Shown: positions 30,961 to 39,194 of the stretch, piece by piece | How positions within the stretch are numbered: position 1 is the stretch's first letter | How the letters are laid out: each line of letters opens with the position of its first letter | Source: Owenweeksia sp965214115 | GTDB lineage: Bacteria; Bacteroidota; Bacteroidia; Flavobacteriales; Schleiferiaceae | Assembly (NCBI GenBank): GCA_965214115.1 | Contig: CBDCAU010000002.1 | Span: 62,001 to 126,000, forward strand | DNA: 64,000 bases | Reading direction: 5' to 3' | Made by a program: the position numbers and the translations under genes | The notes under the pieces: model-generated | Databases searched by the model: none | What the model saw: only the letters and a program-made list of their open reading frames with translations | What the model was told of the DNA's origin: nothing

Positions 30961-31740
30961 TTACTTACTCAAAGAAGTGAAAAGTTTTTCCATTTTTTCC
31001 TCTTCTTCTTTAGCCAAATCCGCATCCACCAAAACGCGGCCGGAATGCTCGTCGGTAATGATTTTTTTGCGCGCCGCGATTTCCAATTGCCGCTGTGGCG
31101 GGATGGTGAAAAACGAGCCGCCCGATGCACCGCGCTCCACGGGCACCACGCCCAGTCCGTTTTTGGCACCGCCGCGAATCCTGCGATATGCCTTCAGCAG
31201 GCGCTCCTCGATTTGCTTTTCGTATTCCTTGGATTTTTTGTTCAGCGCCTCTTCTTCTTTTTGCGTTTCTGCCAAAATGCCATCCAACTCCTTCTTCTTG
31301 AAAGTAAGGTGGCTCTTGCGTTCTTTCAGTTTTTCGTCGGCGGCTTTCAGCGTGGTTTTCTTCGCGTCCATCTTCGCCTTGAATTCCTTGATGCGCTTGT
31401 CGGCCAATTGGGTTTCCAGTTGCTCGTATTCAATTTCCTTGCTAAGTGCCTGAAACTCACGGTTGTTGCGCACTTTCTCCTGTTGCTCTTCGTAGCGCTT
31501 CATCTTTTCCTTCGCGCCGGCTATCAAATTTTTTTTGGATTTTACCTCATCGTCCAGCTCGGTGATTTCGCTTTTCAGTTTGGCGGTGCGGGTTTCCAGC
31601 CCTGCGATTTCGTCCTCCAGATCCTCCACTTCGAGGGGCAGTTCGCCACGGACGTTCTTGATTTTGTCGATTCGGGAATCTATAAGTTGCAAATCGTAGA
31701 GAGCGCGGAGCTTCTCTTCTACTGTAACTTCTTTTGCCAT
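30961..31740 (-). CDS. CdsZ/C4-zinc-ribbon-family coiled-coil protein lacking its cysteines
   Basis: A 259-residue protein: a long antiparallel coiled coil (residues ~10-185) and a C-terminal domain homologous to the C4 zinc ribbon of DUF164/CdsZ proteins. The ribbon scaffold is clear (SFFTIPPQRQLEIAARKKII, DEHSGRVLVD), but all four expected Cys are replaced (GASGGS for a CGGC-like knuckle, DEHSG for a C-x2-C knuckle). It cannot bind zinc in the usual way. Genes of this family commonly follow a NIF3-like gene, as here with a four-base gap. Confidence 0.82.
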   Translation of the reverse strand: MAKEVTVEEKLRALYDLQLIDSRIDKIKNVRGELPLEVEDLEDEIAGLETRTAKLKSEITELDDEVKSKKNLIAGAKEKMKRYEEQQEKVRNNREFQALSKEIEYEQLETQLADKRIKEFKAKMDAKKTTLKAADEKLKERKSHLTFKKKELDGILAETQKEEEALNKKSKEYEKQIEERLLKAYRRIRGGAKNGLGVVPVERGASGGSFFTIPPQRQLEIAARKKIITDEHSGRVLVDADLAKEEEEKMEKLFTSLSK

Positions 31741-31744
31741 AGGG

Positions 31745-32836
31745 CTATAAGTAATGTATCGGGTTCGTGTTCGTTTCCGTAAAAAGGACGGCGAAATTAG
31801 GGAAATTTTCCATCAGTTTTTCACCCACCAACTCGATTGCGCATCTTTCATTTTCAAAATGCCCGATGTCGGCAATAATCATCTGATTTTCAGCATCAAA
31901 GAATTGATGATATTTTACATCCGAGGTCAAAAATAAATCCGCGCCGGCGCGCTTGGCGTCTTCTATCAAAAAACTGCCGGAACCGCCGCACCACGCCACT
32001 TTTGCGATTTGGTCTTTTACCAAATCCGTATGCCGAACCACGCCGCCAAATTCGTTCTTTATCTTTTGTAAAAAATCCATAACGTACATTGGTTCAGAAA
32101 GGTAACCCACCATTCCCGAGCCAATTTGCGGGTGCACGTTTTCTAAATTGTATAAATCGTAGGCCACTTCTTCATAAGGATGCGCGGCAATCATTTTACG
32201 AATAATGTGCGCCGCGCGAAAGGATTCAATGATGACTTCGAGGCGTGTTTCCGGCTCGGTGTGGCGCTGGTTTTTCTCGCCCACGTGGGGGTCAGTATTT
32301 TCGCTGGGGCGGAACGTTCCTTCGCCGGCATTTTGGTAGCTGCATTCGTCGTATTCCCCGATGTGGCCTGCGCCGGCTTCGAACAAAGTGTCGCGAACAG
32401 CTTCCAAATAATCTTTGGGAACGAACACGACCAACTTTTGTAAAAGTCCCTTTTTTGGTGCGAGAATTTTTGGATTTTGAACGCCTAATTTTTCGCCAAC
32501 CTTTTGATTGACACCCGTCTGCACACTGTCCAAATTGGTGTGAATCGCGTAAATCGCAATGTTGTTTTGGATGGCTTTGATGACGGTTCGCTCCACGTAA
32601 TTTTTTCCCGTCAAGGATTTTAATCCCGAAAAAACGATGGGATGGTGGGAAATGATGAGGTTGCATTTTTTGGCAATCGCCTCATCCACAACGGCTTCGG
32701 TACAATCCAAACTAATCAGGCATTTTTCGATTTCCGCTTCGGGATTTCCGAAAATGAGTCCGGAATTATCGTAGGATTCTTGGAGGGGGCTCGGTGCCCA
32801 GTTTTCGAGGAAGGCGGTGATTTGGGAGATTTTCAA
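31745..32836 (-). CDS. NIF3-like dinuclear metal protein (YqfO/YbgI family)
   Basis: A 363-residue Nif3-family protein with the PII-like insert found in the YqfO type. Metal motifs are visible: the N-terminal LQESYDNSGLIFG, ISHHPIVFSGLKSL, and the C-terminal VAWCGGSGS, DVKYHQFFDAEN and IADIGHFENE. It binds two metal ions; the physiological reaction is unsettled, though GTP cyclohydrolase I type 2 is an older name. It heads a two-gene operon. Confidence 0.92.
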   Translation of the reverse strand: MKISQITAFLENWAPSPLQESYDNSGLIFGNPEAEIEKCLISLDCTEAVVDEAIAKKCNLIISHHPIVFSGLKSLTGKNYVERTVIKAIQNNIAIYAIHTNLDSVQTGVNQKVGEKLGVQNPKILAPKKGLLQKLVVFVPKDYLEAVRDTLFEAGAGHIGEYDECSYQNAGEGTFRPSENTDPHVGEKNQRHTEPETRLEVIIESFRAAHIIRKMIAAHPYEEVAYDLYNLENVHPQIGSGMVGYLSEPMYVMDFLQKIKNEFGGVVRHTDLVKDQIAKVAWCGGSGSFLIEDAKRAGADLFLTSDVKYHQFFDAENQMIIADIGHFENERCAIELVGEKLMENFPNFAVLFTETNTNPIHYL

Positions 32837-32855
32837 TGATATTGGATTTAAAATT

Positions 32856-33116
32856 TCACTTTTTATAATGAAACCTTAGCTGATAAATGCGAATTTCAGA
32901 ATCTGAATATTTATAGACCATTCGGTGTTCTTCATTGATTCGCCGAGACCAAAAACCGCTAAATTTATTTCGTAAAGCTTCGGGTTTTCCTATGCCTTCG
33001 GTCGGATGTCTTAAAACATCTTTGATGAGCGAATTGATTCTCTTTAGAACTTTTTTATCTGTTTTCTGCCAAAACAGATAGTCTTCCCAAGAATTTTCAA
33101 CGAATGAAAGCTTCAT
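32856..33116 (-). CDS. yoeB: YoeB-type toxin
   Basis: An 86-residue RelE-superfamily mRNA interferase. Family marks: SWEDYLFWQKTDKKVLKRIN, GIGKPEALRNKFSGFWSRRI, NEEHRMVYKY with the catalytic Glu/Arg region, and the C-terminal His-Tyr in LRFHYKK. It overlaps the antitoxin gene by four bases. Confidence 0.95.
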   Translation of the reverse strand: MKLSFVENSWEDYLFWQKTDKKVLKRINSLIKDVLRHPTEGIGKPEALRNKFSGFWSRRINEEHRMVYKYSDSEIRIYQLRFHYKK

Positions 33117-33370
33117 TCCTCTATCAACTCTTTTTCGAATGATTTCCCTTCGCCAAATTGTTGAATGGCCTCATCCAAACGTTCTTCATTTTTTTTGGAA
33201 GACATTAGATATTCGGTCGTGTCCATAGCGCCATTGAAATTTTTGAGCGAGAGTACGACCACTCCGGCATCTTTGCCCCTATTGATAATCAAGGGTTCGG
33301 CTTCTTGAATCACTTTGTCCAAGTAATGTTTCAGATCTTTGCGAAAAGCCGTCACGGTGGTGGTCATCAT
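33113..33370 (-). CDS. yefM: YefM/Phd-type antitoxin
   Basis: An 85-residue Phd/YefM antitoxin (TAFRKDLKHYLDKVIQEAEP, IINRGKDAGVVVLSLKNFN). The N-terminal domain binds operator DNA; the C-terminal acidic tail blocks YoeB. It has two adjacent ATG codons; either may start. A promoter flanked by direct repeats lies just upstream. Confidence 0.93.
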   Translation of the reverse strand: MMTTTVTAFRKDLKHYLDKVIQEAEPLIINRGKDAGVVVLSLKNFNGAMDTTEYLMSSKKNEERLDEAIQQFGEGKSFEKELIEE

Positions 33371-33374
33371 AATT

Positions 33375-33409
33375 TACAGAATTTTGTACGGGCAAAGGTA
33401 CAGAATTTT
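33375..33409 (-). promoter_or_regulatory. yefM-yoeB promoter with direct-repeat operator
   Basis: Minus-strand TACCTTTG (33393-33400) is an exact -7 match. TACAGAATTTT occurs at 33375-33385 and again at 33399-33409, 24 bases apart, around the promoter. This is a natural site for autoregulation by YefM. Confidence 0.55.
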
Positions 33410-33429
33410 TGTGTTTTGAAAATCTATTC

Positions 33430-34071
33430 TTACCCCAAAAAAAACTTGAACGCCAAGAAAGAACCGGCCCAAGCGTTGAAATCGCCCTCTTCCATTATTC
33501 CTATGGAAGCGGTAGAAACCGGACCGGCGCGAAGAACCTCAAATTCTTCGGCCGCGCCATATTGAACGTGTGCTTCTAAAGCGGCCTTCCCACCCAACTG
33601 AACCGAAAACCCCAAGCCGAGCGAAGCACTCCAAAAGGTATTCCTGCCACGAATTTCCCTTTCGTAAACGCTAAATGGCAATGGGATGATTATTATTTCA
33701 TCGTAGTTCAAATGGTTGTAATAGACCGTGCCTTCCGCAAACAGACGAAACGTACCTTCGTAAAGGTATTTCCGGCCAAAGCCCCCGACTGCCCAAGATT
33801 CTTGTGAAAATTCGCGACCGCCGACATAGGGCTGGTAATAGTCGGGATATTCAGGAACGAATTTCCGCGCGCCGGCCTTGAAACCAAAGGAGAAAGATTG
33901 GCTATCGAAATAACGTTCTCCATAAAATTGAAAATCATAGTTGGGGTTGTGCCTGTCCAACATCTGCCCAATGAAAATCATATCCTGAAAACCCACGGAA
34001 TAGTTTTGCGCACGGCCGAAAAAGGAAACTGTTCCCAAAAAAATTATAAAGAAATGGCGAAGCGGAAGCAT
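33430..34071 (-). CDS. Exported beta-barrel-like protein
   Basis: A 213-residue protein with a signal peptide (FFIIFLGTVSFFGRAQ). The rest has alternating aromatic/polar strands (YDFQFYGERYFDSQSFSFGF, FWSASLGLGFSVQLGG) and a final strand ending in Phe-Phe-Leu-Gly. This suggests a small outer-membrane beta-barrel of the Bacteroidota type. The ATG lies 28 bases inside the end of the lipoprotein gene, so they are coupled. Confidence 0.6.
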   Translation of the reverse strand: MLPLRHFFIIFLGTVSFFGRAQNYSVGFQDMIFIGQMLDRHNPNYDFQFYGERYFDSQSFSFGFKAGARKFVPEYPDYYQPYVGGREFSQESWAVGGFGRKYLYEGTFRLFAEGTVYYNHLNYDEIIIIPLPFSVYEREIRGRNTFWSASLGLGFSVQLGGKAALEAHVQYGAAEEFEVLRAGPVSTASIGIMEEGDFNAWAGSFLAFKFFLG

Positions 34072-34481
34072 TTATTTTCTTTGGTTTTTGTGATTGTTTT
34101 AAAGGTATGAAAATCCACGTCTATTTCCATCAATTCCAAATAATAATCTTGGCAAAAATCGCTATATGATTCTTCAAAATAATGGGAGATAATCAGGGTG
34201 TCCGAAGGTGCATTCTCATAGAAAAAATAAAAGGTGCTGTTTTCCAAAATCGGGTTGATAGCCAAGTCTAAAAACAGGGTATCACCATATTCATATAAAT
34301 CTGGCCAAACGGCTTGCCTTTCATCCAAATAATAGATAGAATCCAATCTTTCCGTAGTGGGGGTGGAAGCCATCTTGAAATTGGCTTGGTAACAACCGGG
34401 GCAGGGTTCGTCTTTTTCGCAGGTGGTAGCCATCGAGCCCAAGAGAACCACCGCCAAAAAAGGATAGAAAAATTTTGACAT
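34044..34481 (-). CDS. Small lipoprotein of unknown function
   Basis: A 145-residue lipoprotein (signal MSKFFYPFLAVVLLGSMATTC, Cys21) with further Cys residues in DEPCPGCYQ and CQDYYLELM. No family recognised. It overlaps the next envelope gene, which may be its outer-membrane partner. Confidence 0.6.
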   Translation of the reverse strand: MSKFFYPFLAVVLLGSMATTCEKDEPCPGCYQANFKMASTPTTERLDSIYYLDERQAVWPDLYEYGDTLFLDLAINPILENSTFYFFYENAPSDTLIISHYFEESYSDFCQDYYLELMEIDVDFHTFKTITKTKENKCFRFAISL

Positions 34482-34528
34482 TTTTTTTCAATGTAACGAT
34501 GGCGGATGATTTGAAGTTGGGTGAAAAA

Positions 34529-34557
34529 CAAAAAAACCCAACTCGTTTCCAAGTTGG
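34529..34557 (-). terminator. Intrinsic terminator of rpsA
   Basis: On the minus strand AAGCCCAACT-type stem (34536-34542 with 34551-34557) is followed by a run of seven T. Confidence 0.88.
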
Positions 34558-34583
34558 GCTTTTGTCATTTCTAAAGAGAGAAT

Positions 34584-36710
34584 TTACTCCTTCTCGTCTT
34601 TTTCCATTTTCTCTTTCAAGGCGCTCAGGGCATCCAGATCGCCGAGCGTGCTGCGCTCCACGTTGGTCTGGATTTTCTTAACGGCCTGCTTGGTCTGCTT
34701 GCGCTCCTTGGCGGCGGCCTCGGCCTTCACCTGTTGGTGGATTTCCGTTTTGGAAGCCACCACGCGGCGGTTGTCCTTGTTGAACTCGATGATTTTGAAA
34801 TCGGTGGTTTCGCCTTTTTCAATCTTGGTGCCGTCTTCTTTTTCCATATGGCGGCCGGGCACAAATGCCTCGATGCCAAGGTTTTCGAAGATGATTTCAG
34901 CGCCTTTGTCGAAGATGCCCGTCACTTTGCCTTCCAATACGCTGCCTTCTTCCAGCAGGGTTTCATAGGTGTCGAATGGATTTTCTTCCACTTGCTTGTG
35001 GCCGAGGCTCAAGCGGCGGTTTTCCACATCTACGTCCAGAACCACTACGTCCAAAACGGCGCCCACTTTGGTGAAATCACCGGGGTGCTTCACTTTTTTG
35101 GTCCAGCTCAAATCGCTGATGTGGATAAGGCCATCGATGCCCTCTTCCAATTCCACGAAAACGCCGAAGTTGGTGAAGTTGCGCACCGTGCCTTTGTGCT
35201 GCGAACCGACGGGGTATTTGGAAGTGATGTCCGTCCAAGGATCGGGAGCCAATTGCTTGACTCCCAGCGACATCTTGCGGTCTTCGCGGTCGATGGTCAG
35301 GATGACCGTTTCCACCTCGTCGCCCACTTTCATAAAGTCCTGCGCGCTGCGCAAGTGCGTGCTCCAGCTCATTTCGCTAACGTGAATCAAGCCTTCCACT
35401 CCGGGGATGATTTCCACGAACGCGCCGTAATCGGCCAGCACTACTACTTTGCCCTTGATCTTGTCGCCCACGGCCAAGTTCTCGTCCAACTTGTCCCACG
35501 GGTGTGGCTCCAATTGCTTCATTCCCAACTGGATACGGGTCTTGTCCTCGTCAAAATCGAGGATAACCACGTTCAGTTGCTGATCCACTTCCACCGCTTC
35601 GGAGGGGTGGTTTACGCGGCTCCAGCTCAGGTCGGTGATGTGCACCAGTCCGTCCACGCCGCCCAAGTCCACGAATACGCCGTAGGAAGTGATGTTCTTT
35701 ACGGTGCCTTCCAGCACTTGGCCTTTTTCCAGCTTGCCGATGATTTCCTTTTTCTGTTCCTCCAAGTCCGCTTCGATGAGCGCCTTGTGGGAAACCACCA
35801 CGTTCTTGAATTCGGGGTTGATCTTCACCACCTTGAATTCCATCTTTTTATCCACGTAAGCATCGTAGTCGCGGATGGGCTTCACGTCGATTTGCGAGCC
35901 GGGGAGAAACGCTTCGATGCCGAACACGTCCACGATCATCCCGCCTTTGGTGCGGCATTTTACGTGGCCGTTCACGATTTCCTCGTTGTCGAAGGCCTCG
36001 TTCACGCGGTCCCACGCCTTGATGGAGCGCGCCTTGCGGTGGCTCAGTACCAGTTGGCCATCCTTGTCTTCTTGCTTGTCCACCAGCACTTCCACGGTGT
36101 CGCCCACTTTCAAATCTTCGTTGTAGCGAAATTCGTTCATCGAAATTACGCCCTCCGATTTGTAGCCGATGTCCACGATGGCCTCGCGGTCGCTGATGTG
36201 GATCACCGTGCCTTCCGTCACTTGGCTTTCCTCCACATCGGTGAGGTTTTCCTCGTAGAGTTTCACGAGTTCTTCGCGCTCTTTTTTAGATTTGGATTTG
36301 AGGCCGTATTCGAATTCTTCCCAGTCAAATTCGGCATCGTCCACGGGGATTTCCGTTTCGGATTTCTCGCCGCCGCCGTTGGATTCTACATCCACCTCGG
36401 TGGGTTGTTTGTACTCGCCCTCGATTTGATCGGGCACTTCCGCTTCGCTGATGTTGGCGGTGGCTTGGGGCTTCACGTCTTTGGCTTGGCTTTGGGAGAT
36501 TCCCGCGGCGGCCTCGTGCGTTTCGCGCTTGGTCTGGGTGGCGGTCTTTACGTTCGCCCGTTCGCCGTGGCCCATTTTGTCCACTTTGGATTTCACGGCT
36601 TCCGCCTCTTCGGCGGCTTCTTTTTTCACATCTTCCGATGCGTTTTCAGTATTGTTTTCGAGGGTTTCTGTGATTTGCTCCTCGTCCACTTTTTTGTTTT
36701 CGTCTGACAT
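34584..36710 (-). CDS. rpsA: 30S ribosomal protein S1
   Basis: A 708-residue S1 protein that recruits mRNA to the small subunit. Six S1 repeats run from about residue 160 to 670; repeats 3-5 are the most canonical (GTVKNITSYGVFVDLGGVDG, GLIHVSEMSWS, GLIHISDLSW). The first ~130 residues are an unusual acidic, low-complexity extension rich in Glu, Lys and Ala (ENNTENASEDVKKEAAEEAE). E. coli S1 has 557 residues and no such extension. A 5' leader of about 110 bases holds a hairpin. An apparent 657-codon frame opposite this gene is a shadow of its codon bias. Confidence 0.95.
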   Translation of the reverse strand: MSDENKKVDEEQITETLENNTENASEDVKKEAAEEAEAVKSKVDKMGHGERANVKTATQTKRETHEAAAGISQSQAKDVKPQATANISEAEVPDQIEGEYKQPTEVDVESNGGGEKSETEIPVDDAEFDWEEFEYGLKSKSKKEREELVKLYEENLTDVEESQVTEGTVIHISDREAIVDIGYKSEGVISMNEFRYNEDLKVGDTVEVLVDKQEDKDGQLVLSHRKARSIKAWDRVNEAFDNEEIVNGHVKCRTKGGMIVDVFGIEAFLPGSQIDVKPIRDYDAYVDKKMEFKVVKINPEFKNVVVSHKALIEADLEEQKKEIIGKLEKGQVLEGTVKNITSYGVFVDLGGVDGLVHITDLSWSRVNHPSEAVEVDQQLNVVILDFDEDKTRIQLGMKQLEPHPWDKLDENLAVGDKIKGKVVVLADYGAFVEIIPGVEGLIHVSEMSWSTHLRSAQDFMKVGDEVETVILTIDREDRKMSLGVKQLAPDPWTDITSKYPVGSQHKGTVRNFTNFGVFVELEEGIDGLIHISDLSWTKKVKHPGDFTKVGAVLDVVVLDVDVENRRLSLGHKQVEENPFDTYETLLEEGSVLEGKVTGIFDKGAEIIFENLGIEAFVPGRHMEKEDGTKIEKGETTDFKIIEFNKDNRRVVASKTEIHQQVKAEAAAKERKQTKQAVKKIQTNVERSTLGDLDALSALKEKMEKDEKE

Positions 36711-36725
36711 TCAGAAAACTTTGTA

Positions 36726-36758
36726 TCCCAAAGGCGGCGCGGGTTTTCATCTTTGGGA
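36726..36758 (-). promoter_or_regulatory. Hairpin in rpsA leader
   Basis: TCCCAAAG (36726-36733) and CTTTGGGA (36751-36758) form an eight-pair stem with a 17-base loop, 16 bases before the rpsA ATG. S1 is known to repress its own translation in E. coli, so this could be an autoregulatory site; that is inference. Confidence 0.45.
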
Positions 36759-36817
36759 GGGTTTAAAAATTTGATATTCAAAACCTTAAAGCGGCTCGCG
36801 CTCCGCGAAAAGGGGCG

Positions 36818-36825
36818 CAAAAGTA
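36818..36825 (-). promoter_or_regulatory. Candidate rpsA -7 element
   Basis: Minus-strand TACTTTTG is an exact TAnnTTTG match about 108 bases before the rpsA ATG. No good -33 box is seen. Confidence 0.45.
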
Positions 36826-36892
36826 AGGAATTTTGGCACAGGGAAAACCCTTGGGCGCGGATAGGGGATTATTCCTGTTTTTGAGGGTTTAA

Positions 36893-36925
36893 TTTGGTGG
36901 GAGGCAAGGGGTTGGGGTAGGTTTG
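36893..36925 (+). promoter_or_regulatory. Promoter of accessory block at 37 kb
   Basis: TTTG (36893-36896), a 21-base spacer and TAGGTTTG (36918-36925) give one of the best Bacteroidota promoters in the window. It points at the gene starting at 37034. Apart from this and the rpsA leader, I see nothing in the 323-base gap 36711-37033. Confidence 0.6.
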
Positions 36926-37033
36926 CGAAGAATATAGAAAAAATGCTATGTAGAACGCTTGGCCAAGAGGAATACTTCGACAAGCATTTCTGGATGAAAA
37001 TTCACGCGCTAAAACTTTTATTTTATTCAAATT

Positions 37034-38347
37034 ATGGAAATACAAGAATACCCTCTTAAGCCCATTCCAAGGATAGTCCCCGTTTCAAATTCTGAGGATT
37101 TGATATATCTGACCGTCAAAATTGGGAACGGCCAAGTAGGAAGCAACAACGTTTCTTTGGATGGTACACAAATCGCCAAAGGTGACCTAACGGAACCCAT
37201 CCTACTTGGGGATACTAAAACCCTAATGGACAAAGAGATTGAAATTTACACCAACGTACTGGACGTAAATCTTTTTACCAATAAATGTGTGATAACCACA
37301 ACTTTTCTAAATCAAGAGAACACTACTCTATTTACCAAAATTGACCAAGGTGATGCACCACCCGATGGGATGGCCAGTTTTATCGGGAAGTACGTGATTC
37401 GACTGCTCACGGTATTCATCGTTCTTTTTCTGTCCATCCCATCATCTTTTGCTCAGACCAATTCGGAGTCCATAGAATTAAGTGATTTAGAAACGCCCTC
37501 TTCTCCAGGATTCATCCTGCTTGATAAAGCACCTGCGTCCATCCAAAAACCTACCACGCCACAGGGATTGGGTTTGGGTCTATTAGGAATTCAGCAAAAT
37601 GGCGGCTTTATGGAATTCACTCCTTATTGGCTTGTCACACACCCCAACCTGAGCGCGAGAGATATGCGCGAAAAGAATTTCTTGGGTTTGCTCACCCATT
37701 CTGCCGTGTCTATCGCCGCATTAAAAACCGACACTTCCAATCACTTGGCAGGCGGAATTCGGACAAGGTTATTTCAAATCTTTAAAACAGATTCGTTAAA
37801 CAAAATCGAAGGGTTGATAATCAACGAACTTTCCAATGGCAGAGATATTAATAAAGCCAAGGTCAAGGAACTCCAGAGAATATATGTTGAACTTATTGAG
37901 CAACCCATCTTTAGCATTGATTTAGCCGCAGCCATAGGCGGGGGAATTAAGTCCAACAGCCTGAAGGATCTTAGTTTTAATAGATGGGCCGCTTGGCTAA
38001 CATTTAATGTTAGGCCAAAGGGTCAAGATTTCTTTTTCACCATCTTAACAAGGTATATTTATAATGATAATTTCGAGAGCTATTCCAGCGAATCGAATTT
38101 ATTTGATTTTGGCACCAGTTTAAATTATGATATTTCCAAGATTTCAATATCATTGGAATATATACAACGAATGAATTTTAGGCAAAATGTTTTGAACGAT
38201 TATAGAATTGCCGCAATAGGCAATTATGAGGTTCTTGATGGCATTTTTATCACTACCTCCATAGGTAAAAATTTTTCGGATATCAACAATATTATTGCCT
38301 TGGCGGGTATTGATTTTGGCTTTTCAAAGAAAAAAATCAAATTCTAA
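37034..38347 (+). CDS. Two-part protein: beta-rich domain, internal signal-like helix, beta-barrel-like domain
   Basis: A 437-residue frame with odd architecture. Residues 1-112 form a soluble beta-rich domain (EDLIYLTVKIGNGQVGSNNV, VITTTFLNQENTTLFTK). From Met113 runs a classical signal peptide (FIGKYVIRLLTVFIVLFLS then IPSSFAQ). Residues ~145-437 look like an outer-membrane barrel, with strand-like repeats (FFFTILTRYIYNDNFESY, ISISLEYIQRMNFRQ) and a final FDFGFSK-like strand. An ATG at 37370 would give a normal exported barrel. Either two genes have fused in frame or translation can start at both sites. No family name offered. Confidence 0.5.
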   Translation: MEIQEYPLKPIPRIVPVSNSEDLIYLTVKIGNGQVGSNNVSLDGTQIAKGDLTEPILLGDTKTLMDKEIEIYTNVLDVNLFTNKCVITTTFLNQENTTLFTKIDQGDAPPDGMASFIGKYVIRLLTVFIVLFLSIPSSFAQTNSESIELSDLETPSSPGFILLDKAPASIQKPTTPQGLGLGLLGIQQNGGFMEFTPYWLVTHPNLSARDMREKNFLGLLTHSAVSIAALKTDTSNHLAGGIRTRLFQIFKTDSLNKIEGLIINELSNGRDINKAKVKELQRIYVELIEQPIFSIDLAAAIGGGIKSNSLKDLSFNRWAAWLTFNVRPKGQDFFFTILTRYIYNDNFESYSSESNLFDFGTSLNYDISKISISLEYIQRMNFRQNVLNDYRIAAIGNYEVLDGIFITTSIGKNFSDINNIIALAGIDFGFSKKKIKF

Positions 38348-38454
38348 AACTTAAATGTTTTTCCATAAAAATACTCCTTTTTCTGGGTTACCATAAAGGA
38401 TGTCAGAAGGATGGGGAGTCGAGTTTAAATCAATTTATTCAATCGCCCAAAAAA

Positions 38455-39117
38455 ATGAAACACCCACCTCCCGAAAAATCCCTGAAAAAGAATAGGGCAA
38501 CCCTGTTCATTTCGACCGACCTGTCCGTCATTAGCTTGTTGCTGACTTTTCTGCAATCTTGTTTTAAAAGATTAAGCCCAGAAAGTGAGGCCAAGGGGTT
38601 GAAGACGGAAATGGAAAGTACCGAATCGCTTCTCGCCAATTCTCCCAAAAATGAAGAGCTAACAGATAGGAAGCGCGTTTTAGGTTTTGGCACACTTTGG
38701 ACTTCAAAGCACCTGAACTTACTCAAAAACAAGGGCAGCTCCAATTCTATTTTCACGGGCCGCAACGCGATTAGGGAATATCAACTTTTGGCAAATGACC
38801 GAAGCCTGAAATCAGTCCCTGTATCCAATACGGGAGAAGCGGGGACGATTTATAAACACTGGCGAGAGCGGGTTTTTGACAATGAGTTGATGACCGGCTT
38901 TTTTGATGTCGGGGAAAATCCAATCAGCAAGATGTCCATCGCGGCACTGGAAGATATGGGATATGAGGTGAAGTATGAAGCGGCGGATCCTTATAAAATG
39001 CCCGACCCTAAAACGGTAATGTCTAAAGAATTAGACGAGCAGAATCGGTGCGCGATGTGCAGCCCAAAAATTTTGAGGACCGATCCAATTGTTTTGGAAG
39101 AAAGTGCAATGATTTAA
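38455..39117 (+). CDS. M8/leishmanolysin-like C-terminal half without HExxH
   Basis: A 220-residue protein. The N-terminus has a possible lipobox (LLLTFLQSC, Cys36) after a charged start. From about residue 75 it matches the C-terminal half of leishmanolysin-like peptidases: VLGFGTLWTSKHLNLL, IFTGRNAIREYQ, the third zinc ligand region YKHWRERVFDNELMTGF, then PISKMSIAALEDMGYEV and AADPY. In active relatives the residues just before VLGFGTLW are the HExxH helix; here they are TDRKR. Two of three zinc ligands are thus missing at a sharp boundary. A catalytically dead or remnant protein is likely. Confidence 0.6.
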   Translation: MKHPPPEKSLKKNRATLFISTDLSVISLLLTFLQSCFKRLSPESEAKGLKTEMESTESLLANSPKNEELTDRKRVLGFGTLWTSKHLNLLKNKGSSNSIFTGRNAIREYQLLANDRSLKSVPVSNTGEAGTIYKHWRERVFDNELMTGFFDVGENPISKMSIAALEDMGYEVKYEAADPYKMPDPKTVMSKELDEQNRCAMCSPKILRTDPIVLEESAMI

Positions 39118-39194
39118 AGTTGAAACCGAAGGCATGATTCTAAATCCCACCTATTTTTAAAAATCTAACCCAATATCTAAATTTTGATAAAAAG

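Noticed and set aside
34734..36707. Open frame of 657 codons on the plus strand, opposite rpsA
   Set aside because: It mirrors rpsA, is rich in His/Val/Phe from reverse-complemented codons, has no recognisable domain, and rpsA is certain. It is a codon-bias shadow.
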